Source: Chamaea fasciata
Taxonomy: Eukaryota > Chordata > Aves > Passeriformes > Sylviidae
Direction: 5' to 3'
Length of the DNA stretch: 64,000 bases
NCBI GenBank assembly: GCA_029207755.1
Contig: JARCOQ010000012.1
Coordinates: 23,361,740 to 23,425,739, forward strand
Below, one piece after another: positions 21,637 through 32,331 of this stretch. A program made the position numbers and the translations under genes. The notes below the pieces were generated by a model. The model saw only the letters and a program-made list of their open reading frames with translations, had not been told where the DNA came from and searched no databases. Position 1 is the first letter of the stretch, and each line of letters starts with the position of its first letter.

Positions 21637-24600
21637 CAGCCCATCACAGCCTGCATACCACATGGCTTCCAAAGCCATTCCATGGCTGTGCATTAATACA
21701 AATAAAATTGCACTGGATGGAGCAAACCCAACTCTGCCTCCTTGGCAGGCCCCTGTCTGTCCTGTGTCTGTTGAACCTCACATGTTTTCTGAGACGTGTG
21801 GCCTTCTTTGTTTCCTGGAATTGCCATTCCAGGATATAAATCTAAAAGGGATTTTTATATGCTGAATGACAATTTCTTTGTTCCTCTGTAGCTCCCAAGG
21901 TATTCACAATACAATACTTTATATTATGTTTTTATATATATGTATACACGTGACTACATTTATTGTAGACTATATTTACATAATGGTAAGTGTTCATGTT
22001 AGACCCCGAGTTTGAATTTATACCTTCCAGATCTCTACCCCCCCATTCTATATTTTCCAGTTCATAGCATTATTTTAAACACTGATGATGGCTGTGCTGT
22101 TCCTCACATTTAGTGACCAGACCAGGAGAAAAGTCTGCCCTTCAGCTGCTAGAAATGAAGCCAAGGAGTAGAGAAAGCAACTCTGATGGCTCAATCTTTT
22201 TTATATTCCAGCATCTACCATTTTATTACAAAGAATGGTGTGAACCTTGAAACTTCAGCAACAAACTACAAGTTCCCAGTTAGCTCTCCTGTCTTTTGAA
22301 AAATTCATTGAATACGAAACCTATTGGAGTGGCACCAGGTCCCTTCAAACCACAGCTGTTGAAGTTTCTAGAGGTGTGTGTTGTTATTGTAACAGTCATG
22401 TTATTTTGCCTTTGCTGAGATTTATATATTCGGAAACCAGAATAGCAGCAGTGTTGGAAGGGACAGGGACTGGTGTGTTCCTGGGAAGTTCCTCTGCTGT
22501 CTTTTCCAGATGCTCATTTGGAATGGAGTTCTAATGCCCAGGGACATGAGCATGTGATTTTACTCTTTTAGGATAGGAGACACACTGCTGTCTCATCATT
22601 TGATTGAGAACAAGATTCTCATTCTTCCTGACAGGTACAAAAAGCTATTTTTGTATGTGTTCAGCTGGCAGTTATGCAATTTTCAAGCTGGACACTCCCT
22701 CTTGCCGTGCTATTTCTTCCAATGTCTGTGTCACACCCTCAGATTCACCAAGGTCACTTTTACACCTCATTATTCCCCATTAGTGGAGCCCCCAACCAAT
22801 TCAGAGGGGAAATCCAGCATTACTGCTCTGACAAACCGTTTTTTCTTCTTCCCTTTGAGTCTCCCTACCTAGATGGGAATCAAGAGCTCATTTTCTTATA
22901 AAAATGATTCATAACAGCAGCAAGATGAAGAGAGCTGTGCTGATGACTGATCATCTTAATACATTGAGTGTTTGCAAGGATCCTGAGCTGTCTAATGTGC
23001 TTAGTTATAATCAGGAGATAACTGCTGTGCTTAAGTACTTTAATTTACCTTGGACTACATTTCATGTGTCATTCTAGCTCTCTCATATTTTTTTACCAAA
23101 AGAAATTTCAATAACAAATCAACACGAGCACATCTATAAATTCAGCTGAAGAGGGAGATTAGCGAACCTTGGTATCAGTTCAATTTTCCAGTCATATTCA
23201 GCTCCATATTTTCTACCACGATCGGAGAGGGATATGGAGAATGGATTCATTAAGAATCTGTGATGATGTGTTTAAATAGTGCTGTTTTTCTGAAGGCACC
23301 ATCCAAAAGTGGAATCCAGCCAGTGATCATTTGTTAAAACTGCTCAAGGGTTTGAGAGCAGCAATCATTTATCTGAGTGAGAATTGCAAACTGCATTTTT
23401 TATCCTTCTGCAGGCTCCTAATGGCGTGGAAATTGAAAGTTTCATTTTTGCTCCAGCAAATGTATGTAATAGCATTAATGATCACCTTCATTGCCTTGTT
23501 ACATCTGCTTCTGCCAGTGTTCAGCCAACACCTCCTGGCCAAGAACCAGCAATTCCAGGGAAAAGTCTATTTGCTGAGATGTTTTCACTCTCAGAATCAC
23601 ATGGAAAGAGTATTGTGGCTATATTTAGAAAATACTCAATAAATGAAACCTGCATCTGCATCTGCTAGAGTCTCAGCAAGATGGTGCATGAAAATATTTG
23701 CATGCTAACACCAAGAAAATGTTCATGGCTGAGAGGCTGTCTGCAGGGATGGATGCTGCCAGATGCAAGGGTACTGGATGTTAAAGGAATTTCATTCCCC
23801 AGTTAATGAAAGCAGTTATATTTTGTAAAGTCTCAGAGCACAGCAGAAATCACCAAACCAAAAGTCTCTTAAACTAATATGTTTGGAAAACAAAAATTTA
23901 AAAAAAAAAATCTAATAAGGGCTTTAAGGTAAATTTTTGTATTCTTGAAGTTAAAACCATACACATTCTCTTTTTATATACACAGGGATAATTCTCTTTT
24001 TATGTAATGGATAAAACCTTCATCTATATTTATCTGCGAGTGATTTCTTGTAAATTAGGCAGTCAAGAAATCATGTCATTAGGTAATACATGCATTTTGA
24101 AAAGCTAACTGAATACATATTTTTAGTGATTTGAATGAAAAAAAGTTGTGTGACATTTCCACGAGGAGGGGGAGATGGAGTTGTGGGAGAGATGTGGCAT
24201 TTGGGCCAGAAATGGAAAACTCTACTCCTTCCATGGCTGAATTTTTATAACACATTCCTGCAGGAGCTAAAATTCAGCTTTATCAGACATCATAAACCCT
24301 GCTCTCATAATTCCTGCGTCAGTGGTATCCCAGCTATTTTTGTGGAGATTTAACTGGGTTCACTGAAAGGCCAAGGAATTTTCACCTCTGTGTGAGACAG
24401 GGATCCTTGTGTGGTGAAAGGGAAAAGCAGCCCAATGAGAAAAAAACCTGGCCGAGGAAGGTGAAATAAAAACCTCATTCTCTTAGGAATAAGATGAATT
24501 GAGATTGTATTTGCAAAAGTATATACTGGGGCTAGGTCCTGCTCTTTATTCTTTCAGAAGAATGTGATGAGTGGGTGTTAATTACCATTCTACAGGTTCT

Positions 24601-24894
24601 CTTCTGCTTGTACGAGTTTGATAAGTAGAATGTTAACATTTGCTTCCCAATTACCATTTTATTGTTGGCCCAGTTTCTCTGTTATTCAGTCTTCTCTGAT
24701 ATTTTTGTACTGCTATATTTTTTAAAAAAAAGATATATATGGTTTTCCTGTTGCTGGACAGCAGCTTAGATCCTGTGGAAATATTTATTTCCACATAATT
24801 TTATCTTATGGAATGAAATGGAGCTGTACTGATAAATTTTTCTGATGTAAATATTTCAATTTTCAAAATGAAAATGTCTTCTTTAGTTAGCTGA
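21637..24894. other. Unique DNA, no repeat recognised
   Basis: Contains the 94-codon frame at 23384-23668, which follows a splice-acceptor-like CCTTCTGCAG at about 23405-23414 but has no identifiable domain, donor or partner exon. A short ATATAT-rich part lies at about 21917-21965. Otherwise featureless. Confidence 0.45.
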
Positions 24895-25329
24895 ATTTGA
24901 GGTCCAGCTGGCTTTTTGATAGTCAATTTTTGCCACAAAATAATTGACCCAGTAAAGTATTATATAGGTAATATGGTTTACATCTCAACAAGGGCCAAAC
25001 TTCAGCTTCATGGATTGAACCTGTTGCCAATTATCAGGGAAGAAATAGGAAAAAACCTGTTTTCGCCAGAAATTATACTTTCGCCAGAAATGGTACTTTA
25101 CCAATGTAAGAATAAACACACTTACATGTACAGCATTAGCGACCATTTTTAATGGCTCAAATGAAGGTAAAAGATTTAACAGCAAAGTTTACTACGGATT
25201 TTTCTACATCTTTGGTACATCTTTTAACCAACTTAATTTCCAAACATTTGTATGTAGTGAAATGCAGGGACAAAATGATAAAATAGAATCAAATGTAAAA
25301 TAGATTTAAGGTCCAGCTGGCTTTTTGAT
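24895..25329. repeat. 389-bp segment flanked by 20-bp direct repeats
   Basis: The 20-mer GGTCCAGCTGGCTTTTTGAT occurs exactly at 24901-24920 and 25310-25329. With one mismatch the match extends six bases further left (ATTTGA versus ATTTAA). Between them, 24921-25309 ends in an A-rich stretch (about 25270-25309) and has AATAAA near 25110. An exact tandem start (TTCGCCAGAAAT) is repeated at 25062-25079 and 25080-25097. This could be a retroposed sequence with a long target-site duplication or a local duplication. No source gene is recognised. Confidence 0.6.
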
Positions 25330-25483
25330 GCACAAAATTATTTTACCTTATAAATTCTTTGATTTTTCTATTGCCTAGAAGGAGCAAAGAAAGCCAGAAT
25401 TCAGAGTGAAAATTATTTTCATTCAAGGACAGAATGATTTCAAGAGATTTGGAAGCAGAATATATTCCAGACAATATAATTAG

Positions 25484-25561
25484 CTTCCCTGCCCATGGCA
25501 GAAGGATTGGAGGCAGATGATCTTTCATGTCCCTTCCAACCCAAGTAATTCTATAATCCTG
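25484..25561 (+). mobile_element. Very short CR1 3' tail
   Basis: About 75 bases: CCCTGCCCATGGCAGAAGG, then CCCTTCCAACCCAAGTAATTCTATAATCC. This is the extreme 3' end of CR1 in + orientation, extensively 5'-truncated. Confidence 0.85.
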
Positions 25562-27727
25562 TGCTACAAATATTTCAATAGCATAGTTTTAAAGGTAAAT
25601 AGACACCTAATGACATTTGCTTGAATTTTTTGAATCATCCACTTGCTGATTTAAATCAAAAGGAAGCATTTAAAGGAGCATCAGATGTACAGAATTTGAT
25701 TCACAAAATGATTTGTAGATGACCAAAGCAGAGCAGGATCCAGTCACAATTTAGGTGTAGCTGGCAGTAAAGGTATGCCCGTTGGGATATTCTGCTCCTC
25801 CCTGCCTTGTCTCCATCTTGCAGCCAAGAGTCCTCTCCAACACCCATCTGTGGGAATAAAATCATGTGGTTGATACAAAGGAAAATTAACGCACCCCACA
25901 CACAAAGCCAAAAAAAACCAAGCAAGGGGGTTGTAGCTGAAGGGGTGGAGTGCACAGGGGAAGGGGAGGGACACAGAGCTGAGATAAATGAAACAGGAAT
26001 GAGGGGAATAAACCTTCTCCTGGATTGTCTCCTGCTTTTCCCTTCAGGCACCCAGGAGTGTGAGTGTGCCCCTCACCCCCACGCTGGCACAGAGCCCTGG
26101 CCACGGTCAGCATCACAGGCAGGTGACAGTGCCCAGAGTCATCTGAGCTGGCTCCAGTGGCCCTGCCAGTGTGGCTGCCCTGTCCCAGGGCCAAACACCT
26201 GCAAAGCCACCCCGCAGTGAGCATCTGGGCCAAGGGGTGGCTGGAATTCAGCTCCCGGCTAACGGTTCTTGTGGGATGTGACCCCACTCCACAAGGGCAG
26301 CTGCAGCGCAGTGACATGGCCAGGGCAGGTAGGAGCTGAATTTGGGACTGTGCCATTCCCACAACTTTCTTTGATGGTGGGTGCCCTGAGGCAGCTCCCA
26401 GTTTTAGGGAGCTCTAGGAGAGGCTTTTCTGCAAAAGAGTTGGAGTGGAGTCAAAAAGAATAATAGCCTGTGCAGCCTCTGAGCACTGCTGGAGCCACTA
26501 AGTATTAACAAACAGAATTAACATTTACAGGTTAAAGATCTGTTTGCTTGGTAGTTATTTTTCAGCATTAAACATAATTTATGGCTGGCTGATTTATGGG
26601 CATGGAGTCATTTAAGATATTAAACAGCACCAAGTAGCTGTTTCATCGTCGCTGAGCAGCTCCAAGTCCTGGGCTCAGCTCCCTGTGCCATCGCTCTGAA
26701 ACAAAGGCACCATTAATAAACTGCTCTGCACAGAACCAGAAAGGACTGAGCATTGCAGCCTCATTACAGAGGTAATAGACTTAATAATGAACAAACGACA
26801 TTGGAATAGTTTGAGGCTATTATTTTTAGTAATGTACGTGTCTTGCTGGAGCTCTGTATGTGGAAAGCCTGGCTCAAGGAAAACATTCCATGGTTATTCA
26901 CATCACAGTCTGTTCTGTGCTATTTTTTTGTAAAGAGACCCAGACAAAAGCTTCCAAAGGACGAGGTGTCAAGGTCAGAGGCAGCTATTACTTAAGAAAA
27001 TATTGTTGGAATCAATGAGAAGTGGTGTAGGAGTGGAAGGACGAACTGTGGCTGCAGTCTCTCAGGGTTTCACTCCACATCTGTCTCTACAAGAAAGACA
27101 CAACTCACACTCTCTCTTAGCCCTTTAGGGGTTACTTGAGTGGAATGATTTGGAGGGGGCAGGGGGAGAGAGAAAGGCTTGTATCAGGTTTTCTTATAGA
27201 CCTAAAATTTTGGCAGGCAGTATAGAAAACTGAAATTGCCAAATATTTCAGGGGAACTTGGGGTAAGTACTGAGCAATCTTTAAAACACCTCCTGGGATC
27301 TGCACAAGGACTTAGTGTAGCTATTTGAAACCAAACTAAATATAGAGATTTTGCATAGTTCCAACCCCAAGTCAGACTGTGCTGGCAGTTCAAGCTGGGT
27401 TCTCCTTTGGGCTCTCAGTTTTGTTTGAATCTGAAACTCTGAGCAAAACTCAGGAGATGCAAACATATGCAGACGGTTTCCCCCTGAAGTGCTAACTGAC
27501 TTGTGAACCAAAACCCAGTTGAACTCCACTCTATTTAAAATCTGGCAGGAAAACACTTGACTAAGGAAAACTTTTTGTTCTCTTACTCACATAAAAGGGA
27601 GATAAAATGGCAGCACAGCACCAATCACACAAAAACATTTTTTGAGAACAGTGAGGGAGTCTCCATCCTCCATACAATGCATTTTGATAGAGTGTGTCAC
27701 ATCATCTCCTTGAACATCTCTACTGCT
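25562..27727. other. Unique DNA with a GC-rich patch
   Basis: The part at 26040-26420 is clearly GC-richer (minus frame of 158 codons at 25886-26362, plus frame of 137 codons at 25807-26220), yet CpG is scarce and no domain is visible. At 26560-26640 two TTTATGG motifs lie 15 bases apart in an AT-rich setting. A regulatory meaning is only a possibility. Confidence 0.45.
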
Positions 27728-27840
27728 CTGGAAGAGTTTGGAAATCAATAGCAATGGGTCTTCCACAATCCAAATGAGATAACTTACACCTACCAGAGTA
27801 CTGTAGAATGGTTAGAGACAAACTAAATTTAATTAATTCA
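27728..27840 (+). repeat. Unidentified dispersed repeat, copy A
   Basis: This segment is homologous to 30813-30923 in the same orientation. Shared blocks include CTTCCACAATCC, then AATGAGA, then AGACAAACTAAAT, in the same order and spacing. By eye identity is roughly three quarters. I do not recognise the family. Flanks show no similarity, so the unit is about 110 bases. Confidence 0.75.
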
Positions 27841-28966
27841 TATCATCTAAGATGTGATTTCACCTGTGGACCCAGGACATTTCCAGAACCTGTTCACTGT
27901 CCACCTCCCTTCCTCGTCCTTCTCCAATATAACACATTTTTAAAGAAATTTGGGGTGAGGGGCCTGTTGACCACCTTCCTTCTGCTCTGGGCTGCCAGAC
28001 CTGTGACATCCATGGTGATACTTCAGTGATAAACGCAGACAAAAATGCTGTAATGCTGCCAAAGTTCTCCTTAGAAAACAAAAATAATGCTTATAGTGAA
28101 GGCCATTCATAGGAAACTGGAAAGAAAATACTTGAAATTAGGATGGTTTCACTGCATGGCAGTTACACACCCCCTAGTGAGTCAGGATGCACTGGCCAGT
28201 GCATGCAGGACATGATGAGGGTGAACATTTGGGCAGCATAGCACTAATCTGTGCAAGGCAGGTTCCCTCTGGGATGAGGGGAAAGACAGAAGAGCCAGGC
28301 TCTCACTAAAGAGAACAATCTGGCCAGTGACTGTTCAGTTCAGGCATGTTAACAGCTGGGTGTGCAGGGTGATTAACAATTACAGGTGTGTTTGCTCTGT
28401 GTGTATGGAGCATTCACGTGTCAGCTCTGAGCCCTGGCTCCTTTGCTCTGTCCCTGTTGTCTTTCTGGTTCCCATGAGGCAGCAGCTCGTCTAATAAAGG
28501 CTGCACACCCCCAAAGTACTCAGATGCACTAAACAGCTAAAAAAGTTCATTTTGTGATGTAAAGAGCTGCAGCTATAGAAATAGGCAATTTTCAGAGTCA
28601 CTCAGAAGCAAAGAAAGGCCAGAGGAAAACATGGTGATATAATAGCTGGAATGAGCTTCCTGGAGAAAACTTATGCTGTGTCTCCAGGGGAAGCAGCAGT
28701 ACAATGGTCATGTCAAGAGATGGGACAGGGATGGCCAGTGTGGGACTTCTGAAAAATAAAAATAAATTAACAGAATGGTTTGAGCCCAGCTGTAAGGTTC
28801 CTGCCACTCTTTAGCAGTTCAGCAATCACACCACAGAAAGCACCTTGTCCTCTACCACCCTGTGAGATTCTATTCTCAGATGGAATCTGTCTCCAGGGCC
28901 ACAGCTTGAACCACACTTCTGATGAAGGGTCTTCAACCTTTAGAACTGTTACATAGTGAAATTCGT
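27841..28966. other. Unique DNA
   Basis: Nothing assignable. It lies between unidentified repeat copy A and the MIR-like element, and contains the usual short frames without domains. Confidence 0.5.
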
Positions 28967-29123
28967 TCCCATCATAATTACCACGCCTGTGTTAACAGAT
29001 GGGCAGCTGAGGTTGTGGGAGTGTTATTTGTTCAAGGTCATACAAGAAATCTAAGGCAAAACCCTGGTAGGAACACAACTCTCCAGAGCCCAGACCTAAT
29101 GCTTGAAGCACAAGGCTTCCCTC
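28967..29123 (-). mobile_element. Ancient MIR-like SINE fragment
   Basis: On + the order of blocks matches the reverse of the MIR consensus as I know it: AACAGATGGG..CTGAGG, then TTCAAGGTCATACAAG, then CTCCAGAGCCCAGACC..TGCTTGAAGC. In MIR (reverse) these are ACAGATGAGGAAACTGAGG, CCAAGGTCACACAGC and CTCCAGAGCCCGTGCTCTTAACC. MIR-type elements predate the amniote split and survive in birds only as diverged remnants. The 83-codon frame overlapping it is incidental. Confidence 0.6.
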
Positions 29124-29415
29124 AAACAGCCCAGCTGGCAGCTCACCTGTGGAGTGCAGCAGGTAAGGGCTGACATTCTAAGTCCTTTCAGTTGATGTTA
29201 TTAACATAGAGCAGCAAAGATGTGTGCAGTGGAGTATTGGCAGCCAAAGGGATAAATGATGATTTTAAGGGAAAGTGTTTGTGTTTCTGGCTATCTGTTT
29301 GCAAATAATTCAAATTACTACTTTTAGGAGTGCTAGTTCTGCCTTAGCTGTGTTTCTGGGGTAGGGCAGCTCTCCTCCAGCAGTGGGTGGCTGAGAAAAA
29401 CCAATTCCTTCTGGG

Positions 29416-29500
29416 AAAAAAAACCAAACCAAACCAAACCAAACAAACAAAAAACCAAACAAAAAACAACAACAACAAAACAACAACAACAACAAAAAAA
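29416..29500 (+). repeat. (CCAAA)n/(CAA)n simple repeat
   Basis: A-rich array: four CCAAA units, then CAAAC variants, then CAACAA runs, ending in A7. A simple repeat of this type often derives from a retrotransposon tail, but no element body adjoins it. Confidence 0.92.
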
Positions 29501-30812
29501 CCACCAGAAAAACTTTAATATATTTCTAATTAATCCTACTGATAGAACACCAGGCCTTTACATCCACAAGTTTCCTATTAAACAGAACCATAAAATCCAG
29601 ATAACAAAAAAATCACAGTGCATTAACAGAGCAAAGGTGCAGATGGCACATACAGACCTGAGCAGGTGAAGATTTTGCTTTCTAGAGGTTTAAATCTCTT
29701 CTGCTGTAATTACTGAAGAAGGAAAACAGCTTTCATAAGCAGCATCACTTTCCCTCCACGTGCAAGGTATTTGCTCTGCTTTCCTCCCTCTGATGCTCAC
29801 ACAAGCAATTTAATTCCTACCAACCCAAAGTGCTTGAGTGTCCAGGCAGTGACGGGAATGAGCCTTGTCTCCTCATGTGCTCTGGGAGAACTACAAGAGC
29901 TGCAGGAGAACACAGACCAGAGCAAGCAAAGATTGCTGCTTGGGAGAGTTGAGCCATGAAATCTCTATTTCCAGGCACACTGGAAAGTGGAGGAAGGAGC
30001 ATCCTTCCCACTTGCAGCAGAAAACGGAAAAGAGAAGGCAGCTCCTCTCCACCCACAAGAGCAGGTCATGGCTGAGGACAGCCTGAGGCTCAGCACCAAA
30101 GCTGAGGAAGAAGGGATGTGCCTTTGCCACTGAGTTTTGGTAGGAACTTGCTGTAAAACAAAACTCAAAGTCTAACTTTTGCTTTGGTTCTCACAGGTGT
30201 CCTCCATGGAATAATCCCTCCCCAAACTGCAAGTATTTCCCTGTACTGCACTAAGATACCCTCCTCATATAAAAAACCTATGAAGTGAGTGACAAAACAA
30301 GTTATATATTCTGATTTATTGTCTGTTTGGCTCAAACCAACAGCACTATACATTAAGTGGGGGAAAAACTCCCATGCTGTCTCTGTATTTATAACCTTGT
30401 CATTTAAACACTTGGCAGCCTTTCAGCTGCTCCATGTGGTCACTCTATTAAGCTTTACCATAAAAGGAACTAAGCAGCAAAGTTGAAAGAAAGCTGATAT
30501 TGTATGGCTTAAAAGTCCAGCAGGAAAAATAATAATCAAGGCAAATTCTCAATAACAGCCATTTGTGGTACCTCAGGAACTTCAAAGGCCTTGTAATGAA
30601 ACACCGTCATCCTTAAACTCTGCTGGCAGACTGTCTTCAGACAAGAGGACTTGGAATACACACATCAAAGCTACTGGTAACCTTGTGCCTCACAGAAACA
30701 GAAATTTTTTTTCAGGAGGTGACATCAGAAGGAGACAAAATTAGAATTTACAAATTGGGAAAATTCTGCACTGTTGAAAGGGTAGAATTAAATAGCAAAA
30801 AAATAAAGTTGT

Positions 30813-30923
30813 CTGGAAGAAAGTTTGGAAATGGGTGGTAATGGATCTTCCACAATCCTAATGAGAGAATTTATACTTATCAGAGTATTATAATATGAAG
30901 ACAAACTAAATGTAACAAATTCC
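30813..30923 (+). repeat. Unidentified dispersed repeat, copy B
   Basis: Partner of copy A at 27728, 3.1 kb away in direct orientation. Differences are spread along the whole length as substitutions and small gaps, as expected for two old independent insertions or an old duplication. Confidence 0.75.
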
Positions 30924-31221
30924 CATTACAAATGCACTGTTAAGTGTATTTCTGTACACATTTGCAGTTGATGTGTCAGCACCTGTCTACAGATGAGATA
31001 TCTCTTACCCCATTCTCTTCCTCTGCTATTTTTGGCAGAATTCAGAGTAAATGCCCTGCTAAAGTAAATAACGAGAAAACCAAACTACTCAGACTGAAGC
31101 ACAATCTCCCATCCTTAAAGTTATATCAGCTTTGCAGGTTTAGAAGTTTATAGCTGTTATTAAGAAGTTGAATGTTTGTGTTTGTTCTTTGAGATAAAAA
31201 ATATTTATCATCAGCTAATTC

Positions 31222-31590
31222 TTTTTTTTTTTTTTTTTTTTAATTACAGGATTTTCCTCTTAAATACACCCGAGCTATGGACAAGAGACAGCTGAAACAA
31301 CTCTCACAGCAGCATCTCCTCACAGCCCCGTAGCACCTCTCAGGAACTGGGGCCCTCATCTGTGGAGGACAAATCAGAATTGTTCCCCAGGTGAACCTTC
31401 CCACTTTCAGAATGGAATCAAAAATGCCTCACACCACATTTGCTATTTTTTAACATCTATGACTATTTACAATGTAAATAATTTTTAGTAGGAAAAAAAT
31501 TGCTTATCCTGTGCAATAATCCCTTGCTTCCTCTGGAGAAACTGGGTCTGGATATGACCCTGACACTGCACATGTGGAAAATAAATAAAT
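31222..31590 (+). other. Candidate 3'-terminal exon (weak)
   Basis: A T20 tract (31222-31241) is followed by AATTACAG, a good acceptor consensus ending at 31249. From 31250 one frame is open for 27 codons, including the stretch MDKRQLKQLSQQHLLTAP, and stops at TAG 31331-31333. Overlapping AATAAA signals lie at 31580-31589, a suitable distance for a short 3' UTR. I do not recognise the peptide, no upstream exon is identified in this window, and a T tract plus AG occurs by chance. It could also be an exon of a non-coding RNA. Confidence 0.22.
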
Positions 31591-32313
31591 TTTTGTGCAG
31601 TATCTTCATCTGGAGGTGGAGAGAGAGGAGGCATAATTAAATTAATAAATTTATTTTTAATTAAATTATTTATTAATTTATAATTCTTTTAATACACAAT
31701 TCTTTTGAACTCAGTATTTTTCCTTGTTGTGAACTCCCCAGAATGTTTCCCATTATTTTCTGTTGTTAGCCACAGTGCAAATGAGGAGCTAAAATATCGA
31801 ATTGTTCTGCTATGTTGGACCAGAGCTACCCAAATAACTGATATTTAATATTCCCAAAGTCTATATATATACAAGTTCCAGTCATATTTGGACAATCTCA
31901 GCAGGAAACAAGGGCCATCCACCACCCACTGTCAGAGGAGAATTCATATTTTACATTAATAACAATACAATTCTGAAGATTACTATCTATAACAATAAAA
32001 CTTCTAGCTTTTTGCATATAAGACATCCATATAACAGCTCTTCCATGACTCCAACAAATTCCAGTTGCTTTGCTAACTACTGCCCTCATCTATGCTTTGG
32101 AATGTTAATTTTATCATTTAAAATGTCTAATTATCCTTCAGGATAATCTCTGCTACTCTTTCGGATCACTCCAGGACTTGTTAAGTGGAGTAGTCTTTCC
32201 TGAATAATTTCTGAATTATTCAATGACTTACATGCACAAAAAGAAATTCCCAATGGAATTCTTCTGGTCTCCATTAATCAAAGAATCCATAATTCTGGTT
32301 ACATTTGCACTTT

Positions 32314-32331
32314 TGTGTGTGTGTGTGTGTG
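32314..32331 (+). repeat. (GT)9 dinucleotide repeat
   Basis: A perfect short GT run, suitable as a polymorphic marker. No other feature is attached. Confidence 0.95.

Noticed and set aside
23384..23668. 94-codon frame behind a CCTTCTGCAG acceptor-like site
   Set aside because: No recognisable domain, no donor, and the C-terminus is a TGCATC simple repeat. Frames of this length are expected by chance in 64 kb.
25886..26362. GC-rich patch with 158- and 137-codon opposing frames as a possible gene or CpG island
   Set aside because: CpG is not enriched, both strands are open together, and the translations lack any family signature.
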